In this document: one piece after another, positions 1 to 12,300 of the stretch
How the letters are laid out: every line of letters starts with the position of its first letter
Numbering within the stretch: position 1 is the stretch's first letter
Translations under genes and position numbers: made by a program
DNA from: Mytilus galloprovincialis
Taxonomy: Eukaryota; Mollusca; Bivalvia; Mytilida; Mytilidae
Reading direction: 5' to 3'
DNA length: 64,000 bases
Assembly (NCBI RefSeq): GCF_965363235.1
Contig: NC_134839.1
Span: 100,228,417-100,292,416, forward strand
The notes under the pieces: model-generated
Told to the model about the DNA's origin: nothing
Database searches by the model: none
What the model saw: the letters and a program-made list of their open reading frames with translations, nothing else

Positions 1-145
1 CAGATGAAAATCAGGAAAATGGTTGCTACGGCAGGTTTTATTGCTTCTGTTTATTTCTCTCTAGGTACAAGTGAGGACTGTCAGATTTATAGTGTTTTCC
101 TCTTGTATGATTATCTATGATGATATTCTGTGGTCTGCTTTTCAG

Positions 146-329
146 ATTGAAAATGAATATGGCAGTTATTTTGCTTGTGATTATGATTATCTACGATATC
201 TACGTGAAAAGGCTTTGGCCTATCTGGGTCAAGAGGTTATTCTCATAACCACTGACGGGAGTGGTGATGGCTATCTTAAGTGTGGTAACCTAGAGGGTGT
301 ATATGCTACTGTTGATTTTGGGGTTACTA
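146..329 (+). CDS. GLB1: GLB1 exon with acid/base glutamate
   Basis: Acceptor CTTTTCAG precedes 146; donor A|GTAAGT at 330. Encodes [20 protein letters not shown] and then [15 protein letters not shown]...TVDFG, the GH35 segment with the catalytic acid/base Glu. Ends with one base of a split codon. Confidence 0.92.
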
Positions 330-3300
330 GTAAGTTTTTCCCTTTATTTATCCAACAATCTTCAATAGTTTTTGCATGCTTTATAATTTTGCACATAATT
401 CACAGCTTTCTCACCCTAATCATCTCTAAATCCTGAATATTTATTGTATACAGAAAATAGCCAAATAGTTCTAGTTTTATTATTTCATTGTCAATTATGT
501 GTATCATGTTAATTTTTTGCACTTATTCAAAAGCTAATTTACATATCTCAATAGATTTACCACTATAGTGGTAAATCTTATATTTTAATCAAAAGCAGGG
601 AGACTCAGACTGGATAATTGAGAGCAAATACTGTGATGTTAGATATTTCTTTCAGGATTTATTTGCATTAATTTGGTAATCAAAATAAAATCATGAAGAA
701 TAACCTTTTGGTTTAATTTTACCTAAAGGCAAATTCAGAAACAAACAAAAAACATGTTAATAAAACCTCATGAACGGTTTTGGTTCTAAAAAAATTGCAA
801 ACTTTTGTTTCTGTAAAAATAAACCACTTCTCAGTATTAATATGCTTCTCCATTTTCTCACCAAATTGAGCAGTAGTGTAATGAAATGGATCTCACCATT
901 TTTTTCAGGATTAGCAACTCTATATTTTACAGTATACACTAAGTCTGAATGAACCACCTTTAAAGTTTATTTTTAAAAGCAATGTCAAACAAATCTGCAT
1001 GTCAAGCACTTTCCCTTAGCTGTACTATTTTTTGCACTAAACATGATTATTTTTTTTTATTCTTTGAACATACTTTTTCTGCAATAAACAAAACAAAAAT
1101 TGGCTTACTTTATATCATTCCCCAATTTGATATACAGTGTACTGACAAAGATGACCGGTTAACTTCAATAAATAAGTCCACTTTTTTGTACCGGTACATA
1201 TTTATGAAAAAAAAAGTTGAAAGTTAAGGGAATGTAGAAAAGTTTGTCTATTTAGAGTGTGATTATCCATCCTAATGTTTCTTAATGTTTTTGTAGTGGA
1301 TCCTAAGAAAGCATTTCAACCACAAAGAGACTGGGAACCTAAAGGGCCTTTGGTATGTAAAATAAAATAAAAATCTTACCTGTAATGCAAATGCTAAATT
1401 TTGATTTGAAACTATTGTAAGATGGTTTCATTTATTAGGTGTTGGGGAAAACAATGTTTTTGCAATCATTGATTGTTGTATAAAAGATGGTACATCATGT
1501 TGAACACTGATGATAAAATTCAATATAAAAAGGAAAAAATAAAGTTAATTAATTGCTAAAAGAGGGCAAGGAAAGGGCAACAAAACCATTTAATGTTTAG
1601 AAGCAATGATCAGAATGTGACAGGGCATGCTTCTAATACACAATTTTTAATTTACAGGAAAAGTCTTTATACAAACTACATTGTTTTTTAATTGTGTTTT
1701 TTACCTTGTTCAACAGGTAAACTCTGAGTTTTACACTGGTTGGTTAGATCACTGGGGATTCAAACATTCAACCACAGGTTTAGATATTGTTGCCAAGAGT
1801 TTAGATGTGTTACTAGCCTATGGTGCTAATATCAACATGTAAGTAGACTTAGATAAAAAACAAAACATTGACATCAACAAAATCAGGACTTTAATATGAG
1901 AGTCTGTAAAGGTGTCAAACAAGCAATATTAAATAAGCTTTCAAACAAAACAAGAAAAGAAACAAATGTATAAAATGATATAATGTTTTGATAATGATAA
2001 ATGATAGAAACTAAAAATCATAAATGATATGTTTGACAGCTATACTTCTCTAAGTAATGATAGTCTGAGATTTGTAAGTAAGATACAAACAACTAACCTG
2101 CTAAGATTTGCAATTAGAATTAGTTTTGATTGATTGATATTTGCTGTTAAACCCCACTTTCAGCACTTTTGGCTATTTCATGGCAGGACGTTTTTATTAA
2201 TGTAAGAAGCCAAGAGAACCAAGATTTTGAAATCTAGGATTTCAATTAAAATAGTTTATAAGAATTACAGTATGCTTTTGGAAATGTATTAATCAACTGT
2301 TTCTTGTGTTTTTTTAAAGGTATATGTTTGAAGGTGGCACCAACTTTGGCTACTGGAATGGTAAGTCAACACAAGCAAGCTAGCCAAATTTTATAAGATG
2401 ATCATTTTTATTGCTTACTGATGTCTTAAAAAATGAATAACACAAATACTTTCAATGCATTAATCAAAGAATAATAAATGATGGCAAACCATTATATAGA
2501 TTATTTATATGAACTGTATTTGGCAAGAACTCTATTTATTAACTTTTATGCTAGTCAGATTTATTATTTCCATCTTCAATATAATGCAAAATCTACAATG
2601 TCTTAAATAAAATTAATGTACGTTTGTGCTTTGAATTTAACACAGGGGCGGACTATCTAAGTATTATTTATTTGTACTTTTGATATGTTGCATGCATGTA
2701 AACCAATTTAATATGTTATTCTGGGACTTTAATAACTGGCAAAGATAAATTTATGGGAGAAAAAAAAACATTTCATATCATGTTGAACTTCTGTCTAGTT
2801 CATAATGTGGCGATTGTTGCATGCTGACATTTTAAATTAAGTTCTTCAAAAGTGTGTAATTTTTTTACCAATTTTTATTTTTAATATTACAAGAAATGTT
2901 AAAATTATGTACCAAGCTACAAACGAAAAGTTGAAAGATTGGTTAAGGGAACCAGGGGTATACTTTTAAGATCATTTGATTAAATGATCTTAAAGAAGTT
3001 ACACAAACAATTTAATTTTGATATTCAGAAGTGAATTTAGAGGGTTTTTCAGGGGGCCTGGGTCCCCCTTTTCTGGGAAAAATTTTGTTGATTATATTGG
3101 GAATCACTGAAGCATGGCTGGAGTGGGCCCCCTCTTGGGCAGTCAGCGGGCCCCCACTTATGAAAATTTCTGGATCCGCCACTGATATTCCATGTTAAAG
3201 CATCAAAATTATACATTAGATTAACTTGTATGCAAAATATACCTGACATGGACTGTATTTTTTTATGAAAGAATGTTAATTTTGACATTGTAGGAGCAAA

Positions 3301-6300
3301 CTATCCAGCATTCCTGCCGGTACCTACAAGTTATGACTATGACGGTCCACTAACAGAAGCAGGGGATGTCACTGATAAATATTTGGCACTCAGACAGGTC
3401 ATTTCAAAGGTAGGATCAGGGACAAGTCATTTCAAAGGTAGGATTATAGACAAGTCATTTAAAAGGTAGGATCATAGACAAGTCATTTCAAAGGTAGGAT
3501 TATATATAAAAAAGAAGATGTGGTATGATTGCCAAAGAGACCAAAATGACACAGACATTAACAACTATAGGTCACCCTATGATCTTCAACAATGAGCAAA
3601 GCCCATACCGCATAGTCAGCTATAAAAGGCCCAGTTATGACAATGTAAAACAATTCAAACGAGAAAACTAACGGCCTTATTTGTATAAAAAAATGAACTA
3701 AATATGTAACACATAAACAAACAACAACCACTTAATTACAGGCTCCTGACTTGGGGACAGGCACATACATAAATAATGTGGCAGGGTTAAATTTGTTAGC
3801 GGGATCCCAACCCTCCCCCTAACCTGGGTCAGTGGTATAACAGTACAATAGACAAGTCATTTCAAAGGTAGGATCATAGACAAGTTTTTTCAAAGGTAGG
3901 ATTATAGACAAGTCTTTTCAAAGGTAGGATTATAGACAAGTCATTTCAAAGGTAGGATTATAGACAAGTCATTTCAAAGGTAGGATCATAGACAAGTCAT
4001 TTCAAAGGTAAGATCAGGGACAGGGTATAGGAAATACTTTAATGGGGACTGGTCATCTTTGATAATTAAAAGGTTATTCAGGATATTAATTAGATTTGAA
4101 TATAAATTTTGCTTTGTACTGAAACGATATTCATAGTTAGATATTTAATGTGCTAGTTCACAAGGTAACAGTATTCAGGAAGACATATCACCTTACCCAG
4201 ACACATTATTCTGACTATGAATAAACAAAAATAGGATAAATAGAGGTGAAAAAGTTGACTGACAAAACTGAAAAATGAAATGATTATGAGAGATGTAGAG
4301 TAAATGCAATGAGAGATAAAAATACTAGTAAACTGAGTAGACAATCAATGCCATTTATTCAGCCTTCAACATTTGACAAGCACTTACATTTGTATGGTAG
4401 GTAATAAATCAGAAGTAACCAAATATCTGACACCAACACCAATTTTTTAAAGACTTTAAAAATGTAGTAAGAAGAATACCAAACTCCAAAGGAATATTGA
4501 TTAATATTAAATACTGGAAGTTCATTACGACTAACAAACAGAACACTCAACGATATCAACCAAAAAATAAAAACTTTAACATAAAGGAATAAGAACAACA
4601 ATAGATAAATTTCTGACCGGTGCATAGACATTTTACAGGGTTTCTTGTACTGTATCACTGATAGCAGTCTTAGTACATCAACTGTCCAGCACCTTCTGTT
4701 TACAAATATTCCAAATCTGCCCTTTATAACTACAGTTTTAGAGGAAACATATTGCATTTTATTATTTGTACAAATGTAATTCTTATTTTTTATTTAAGGA
4801 ATGACTATAATATTTTTTCTGTCTATGAAGAAATAACATAAAAAATGTGGTGCACACTGAATAACGCGCGTAACGGGTTATTTAACAGTGTGCACCACAT
4901 TTTTTATGTTATTTTGAATAGACAGAAAAAATATTACAGTCATTTCTTATAATTTAATTCTAAATTCCATTTTAAACCGTAGAAAACCATGAAAAAACGT
5001 TGATGACGTCACGGTCACATGACTAAATTATGTCTATGGGCTCATAACAAAATAAGGTCAGCCAATCAGAAGACGCGTTACATCCAAAATTAAATTATAT
5101 AACTTTTAAATTTTGAATGATTTTATTTCTGCAGTATGTGAAGACACCACCCATGCCTATTCCAGCTAATACCCCAAAGATGGCTTATGGAAAGATAGAA
5201 ATGAAGTTTGTAAGTAAGATATGATTGGTGTTTATATATTTTTATTATATACTTAGTAGTAAATACAGATAAATTGTATGTTTAATACAATCAATGGCAA
5301 GCGTGCTGTATCAACCACCCGTGATGATATCGATATCAGCACGGTTGCAAAAGCTTTATCACACCTTTAATCTGTATGACGTCACGTCATCGATTGCAGT
5401 CACTGTTGCAAAGGCTTTATCAAACCTATAATCTGTATGACGTCATTTCAATCCTCTTTATCTGTATGACGTCATGTCACATAAAAAACATGTACTTGAG
5501 ATATATGTATATAATAAAGTGTATATGATATGGCTTTTTCAATATCACACACCGTATCAACCCTCAACCAATATAATCCCTCGATCAGAGCTCTTGGGGT
5601 TATATTGGTGTCTCGGGTTGATACGGATGCGATATTCAAAAAGCCATATGGTATTTTCTATGAACATTGTGCAATCTATGTTAATAAGATTTGAATTCTA
5701 AACGGTAATTAGTACTTTCTTCATCTTTAATTTTCATCAGTTGTTTTCTTGCTTTTTATACGACCGCAAACCTTTTTTTTGGATCGTATAATGGTATGAT
5801 GTCGTTGTTGTCTGCGTCGTCTGGAGACACATTGGACAATAACTTTAGTTTACGTGAATGGATCTCTTTGAAATTTAAAAAGAAGGTTCAATAACACAAA
5901 AGGAAGGTTGGGATTCATTTTGGCGATGAGGCTCCTAACCGCTTAGGCCCAAAACAAGCATTTTTCTACTTTCAGGATAATAACTTGTGTATAAGTATTT
6001 CAATTGCTCTGAAATGTTCCACAATATTTAATACCACAAGTAGAAGGTTTGGACTCATTTTGGGGGTTATAGTACAACAGTTTAGGAATAAAGGGCCAAA
6101 AAGGGGCCAAAAACAAGCATTTTTGTAGTTTTTGTAGGCTGAGGTTCAATTTTTTTTCAAAATTTTTATAAAGTTTCAAGAAGAAATCATTAATTGCACA
6201 GTATTGCGCAATAGATTTGTAAGATCTTGATATTTGTTTTGTGTCAGAAACCTATATTATGTCAAAAATTTTATAACAATCCCAATTCAGACAGAATCAA

Positions 6301-9300
6301 ACTTGAATATTGTGTCCAAATTTGGCCCAACTGTTCAGGGTTCAACCTCTGAGGTTGTATCAGACTGTGCTCAGCGAAGCATTTTATTATATGTTCCATT
6401 TGTAAGGAATTATTCTTATATTAATCGAGCATTTTTTTTATACAAATAAACTTTTGGAATGTAACATTCCTATGATTTCTTGCTTTTGCTTAGTCCAAAT
6501 AATTATGATGTCTTGAAAGGCTATTATAATTTTTTTCTTTGACGCCTTACGTTGAAGTAAGGTGTCAAAGAAAAACATTATAATAGCCTTTCAAGACGTC
6601 ATAATTATTTGGACTAGCTTTTGCTATATTTACAGATGTATTTATCAATCATAGTTTTGTACCTGTATCCTGTAGCTTCTTTATCCATCTTTGAGATTAT
6701 ATCAAACTTAGGCAGTATGTTAATATTGATAATTACCAATTCATTTCTTGGTTACCTTTGACCTATATCTAATCCTTAATTATTATAATACAAAATTTTA
6801 GTTATTTTTTGCTATTTAAGGGCTGTATATTAACAATATGTTCTGAATGTGTTAAGCATTTTATTTAAGGGTGACAATACTCACAAAGGTTTTCTTAAAT
6901 GGACAGATCTTAATCGTTTAATTTGAACAAAACTTATTATAAGATCAAAATGTAAACTTATTTATTAATTCAAAAATGGCTGAACTTTTTAATTGTTCAA
7001 AACAGTGAGAAGAATTAGTAATTTCAATTCTTTCAGGCAGGAACAGTTCAGGATTTACTGGATAAATTGAGAAAACCAAACCAGAAACCTGTGACTGCAA
7101 CTTATCCTGTTTACATGCAAGCTTTTGGACAGGTATAAAACAAACTATAAATGGCAATGAATACAACAGTAATACAACATTGTTCAGAAATCCAGTGGAT
7201 AATGAACAAAAAATTTTAATCATCAACCTATATTTCTTTTAAAGGAGAACAACTATTCTGCTTCCATATTCATAAAGTTTGGAGCAAATGAAGGGTTGAA
7301 ATTATAAGTTGAATAGGCATGTTCACATTTCTTCAAATTTGATGTGTGAGTAACATACACATGTATGACTGTACCTCTTCATTAAACAGAATTATTTTAT
7401 TAAAGTACTTACAACCCAAGACTATTAAATATTCAGTTAAAATCAGGACTTTCCTAAGATAAGTAGTTACCTAAGTGTACTGATTTCACATTTTAAAATT
7501 ACAATTCTTAGCTTCATTTTTTGTTGACATGGTATAATGACTCATGTATTCTGCCAATGAAACAAACCAAATTGCAAGATTAGCTAGGCTATTTCACTAC
7601 AGTAAAATATAACTGTATAATCACTGTCTTTTCAGTATCAAGGTTATGCCTTGTATAGACACATATTCAAACAAGATTACCCTACAGCTCAGAATCTGTC
7701 AGTGGTTGGGATCAGAGACAGAGGATATGTTATGATAGACCAGGTAAGATTACCCTACAGCTCAGAATCTGTCAGTGGTTGGTATCAGAGACAAAGGATT
7801 TGTTATGATAGACCAGGTAAGATTACCCCACAGCTCAGAATCTGTCAGTGGTTGGGATCAGAGACAGGATATGTTATGATAGACCAGGTAAGATTACCCT
7901 ACAGATCAGAATCTGTCAGTGGTTGGTATCAGAGACAGGATATGTTATGATAGACCAGGTAAGATTACCCTACAGATCAGAATCTGTCAGTGGTTGGTAT
8001 CAGAGACAGAGGATATGTTATGATAGACCAAGTAAGATAACCCTACAGCTCAGAATCTGTCAGTGGTTGGTATCAGAGACAGAGGATATGATAGACCAGG
8101 TAAGATTACCCCACAGCTCAGAATCTGTCAGTGGTTGGTATCAGAGACAGAGGATATGTTATGATAGACCAGGTAAGATTACCCCACAGCTCAGAATCTG
8201 TCAGTGGTTGGTATCAGAGACAGAGGATATGTTATGATAGACCAGGTAAGATTACCCTACAGTTCAGAATCTGTTTGTAGTTGGTATCAGAGACAGAGGA
8301 TATGTTATGATAGACCAGGTAAGATTACCCCACAGCTCAGAATCTGTCAGTGGTTGGGATCAGAGACAGAGGATATGTTATGATAGACCAGGTAAGATTA
8401 CCCCACAGCCCAGAATCTGTCAGTGGTTGGTATCAGAGACAGAGGATATGTTATGATAGACCAGGTAAGATTACCCCACAGCCCAGAATCTGTTAGAGGT
8501 TGGCATCAGAGACAGAGGATATGTTATGATAGACCAGGTAAGATTACCCTACAGTTCAGAATCTGTTTGTGGTTGGTATCAGAGACAGAGGATATGTTAT
8601 GATAGACCAGGTAAGATTACCCCACAGCCCAGAATCTGTTAGAGGTTGGCATCAGAGACAGAGGATATGTTATGATAGACCAGGTAAGATTACCCTACAG
8701 CTCAGAATCTGTCAGTGGTTGGGATCAGAGACAGAGGATATGTTATGATAGACCAGGTAAGATTACCCCACAGCTCAGAATCTGTCAGTGGTTGGTATCA
8801 GAGACAGAGGATATGTTATGATAGACCAGGTAAGATTACCCTACAGATCAGAATCTGTCAGTGGTTGGTATCAGAGACAGAGGATATGTTATGATAGACC
8901 AGGTAAGATTACCCTACAGCTCAGAATCTGTCAGTGGTTGGTATCAGAGACAGAGGATATGTTATGATAGACCAGGAAAGATTACCCTACAGCTCAGAAT
9001 CTGTCAGTGGTTGGTATCAGAGACAGAGGATATGTTATGATAGACCAGGTAAGATTACCCCACAGCCCAGAATCTGTTAGAGGTTGGCATCAGAGACAGA
9101 GGATATGTTATGATAGACCAGGTAAGATTACCCTACAGTTCAGAATCTGTTTGTGGTTGGTATCAGAGACAGAGGATATGTTATGATAGACCAGGTAAGA
9201 TTACCCCACAGCCCAGAATCTGTTAGAGGTTGGCATCAGAGACAGAGGATATGTTATGATAGACCAGGTAAGATTACCCTACAGCTCAGAATCTGTCAGT

Positions 9301-12300
9301 GGTTGGTATCAGACACAGAGGATATGTTATGATAGACCAGGTAAGATTACCCTACAGATCAGAATCTGTCAGTGGTTGGGATCAGAGACAGAGGATATGT
9401 TATGATAGACCAGGTAAGATTACCCCACAGCTCAGAATCTGTCAGTGGTTGGTATCAGAGACAGAGGATATGTTATGATAGACCAGGTAAGATAACCCTA
9501 CAGATCAGAATCTGTCAGTGGTTGGTATCAGAGACAGAGGATATGTTATGATAGACCAGGTAAAATTACCCTACAGCTCAGAATCTGTCAGTGGTTGGCA
9601 TCAGAGACAGAGGATATGTTATGATAGACCAGATAAGATTACCCTACAGATCAGAATCTGTCAGTGGTTGGTATCAGAGACAGAGGATATGTTATGATAG
9701 ACCAGGTTAGATTACCCCACAGATCAGAATCTGTCAGTGGTTGGTATCAGAGACAGAGGATATGTTATGATATCCCAGGTAAAATAACCCCACAGCACAG
9801 AATATGTCAATGGTTGGTATCAGAGACAGAGGATATGTTATGATAGACCAGGTAAGATTACCCTACAGCTCAGAATCTGTTTTTGGTTGGTATCAGAGAC
9901 AGAGGATATGTTATGATAGACCAGGTAAGATTACCCCACAGCTCAGAATCTGTCAGTGGTTGGTTTCAGAGACAGAGGATATGTTATGATAGACCAGGTA
10001 AGATTACCCCACAGCTCAGAACCTGTCAGTGGTTGGGATCAGAGACAGAGGATATGTTATGATAGACCAGGTAAGATTACCCCACAGCTCAGAATCTGTC
10101 AGTGGTTGGTTTCAGAGACAGAGGATATGTTATGATAGACCAGGTTAGATTACCCCACAGTTCAGAACCTGTCAGTGGTTGGGATCAGAGACAGAGGATA
10201 TGTTATGATAGACCAGGTAAGATTACCCTACAGCACAGAATCTGTCAGTGGTTGGTGTCAGAGACAAAGTATATGTTATGATAGACCAGGTAAGATTACC
10301 CCACAGCTCAGAATCTGTTTGTGGTTGATATCAGAGACAGAGGATATGTTATGATAGACCAGGTAAGATTACCCTACAGCTCAGAATCTGTTTGTGGTTG
10401 GTATCAGAGACAGAGGATATGTTATGATAGACCAGGTAAGATTACCCCACAGCTCAGAATCTGTCAGTGGTTGGTTTCAGAGACAGAGGATATGTTATGA
10501 TAGACCAGGTAAGATTACCCCACAGCTCAGAATCTGTTTGTGGTTGGTATCAGAGACAGAGGATATGTTATGATAGACCAGGTAAGATTACCCTACAGAT
10601 CAGAATCTGTCAGTGGTTGGTATCAGAGACAAAGGATATGTTATGATAGACCAGGTTAGATTACCCACAGATCAGAATCTGTCAGTGGTTGGTTTCAGAG
10701 ACGGAGGATATGTTATGATAGACCAGGTAAGATTACCCTACAGCTCAGAATCTGTCAGTGGTTGGTATCAGAGACAGAGGATATGTTTTGATATCCCAGG
10801 TAAGATTACCCCACAGCCCAGAATCTTTTAGAGGTTGGCATCAGAGACAGAGGATATGTTATGATAGACCAGGTAAGATTACCCTACAGCTCAGAATGTG
10901 TCAGTGGTTGGGATCAGAGACAGAGGATATGTTATGATAGAGCAGGTAAGATTACCCTACAGCTCAGAATGTGTCAGTGTTTGGGATCAGAGACAGAGGA
11001 TATGTTATGATAGACAAGGTAAGATTATCCCACAGCTCAGAATGTGTCAGTGGTTGGTATCAGAAACAGAGGATATGTTATGATAGACCAGGTAAGATTA
11101 CCCCACAGCTCAGAATCTGTCAGTGGTTGGTATCAGAGACAGAGGATATGTTATGATAGACCAGGTAAGATTACCCCACAGCTCAGAATCTGTCAGTGGT
11201 TGGTATCAGACAGAGGATATGTTATGATAGACCAGGTAAGATTACCCCACAGCACAGAATCTGTCAGTGGTTGGTATCAGAGACAGAGGATATGTTATGA
11301 TAGACCAGGTATCAGAGACAGAGGATATGTTATGATAGACCAAGTAAGATTACCCCACAGCTCAGAATCTGTCAGTGGTTGATATCAGAGACAAAGGATA
11401 TGTTATGATAGGCCAGGTAAGATTACCCTACAGCTCAGAATCTGTCAGTGGTTGGGATTAGAGACAGAGGATATGTTATGATAGACCAGGTAAGATTACC
11501 CCACAGCTCAGAATCTGTCAGTGGTTGGGATCAGAGACAGAGGATATGTTATGATAGACCAGGTAAGATTACCCTACAGCTCAGAATCTGTCAGTGGTTG
11601 GGATCAGAGACAGAGGATATGTTATGATAGACCAGGTAAGATTACCCTACAGCTCAGAATCTGTCAGTGGTTGGTATCAGAGACAGAGGATATGTTATGA
11701 TATCCCAGGTAAAATTACCCCACAGCACAGAATATGTCAATGGTTGGTATCAGAGACAGAGGATATGTTATGATAGACCAGGTAAGATTACCCTACAGCT
11801 CAGAATCTGTTTGTGGTTGGTATCAGAGACAGAGGATATGTTATGATAGACCAGGTAAGATTACCCCACAGCTCAGAATCTGTCAGTGGTTGGTTTCAGA
11901 GACAGAGGATATGTTATTATAGACCAGGTAAGATTACCCTACAGCTCAGAACCTGTCAGTAGTTTGGATCAGAGACAGAGGATATGTTATGATAGACCAG
12001 GTAATATTACCCCACAGCTTAGAATCTGTCAGTGGTTGGTTTCAGAGACAGAGGATATGTTATGATAGACCAGGTTAGATTACCCCACAGTTCAGAACCT
12101 GTCAGTGGTTTGGATCAGAGACAGAGGATATGTTATGATAGACCAGGTTAGATTACCCCACAGTTCAGAACCTGTCAGTGGTTTGGATCAGAGACAGAGG
12201 ATATGTTATGATAGACCAGGTAAGATTACCCTACAGCACAGAATCTATCAGTGGTTGGTGTCAGAGACAAAGTATATGTTATGATAGACCAGGTAAGATT

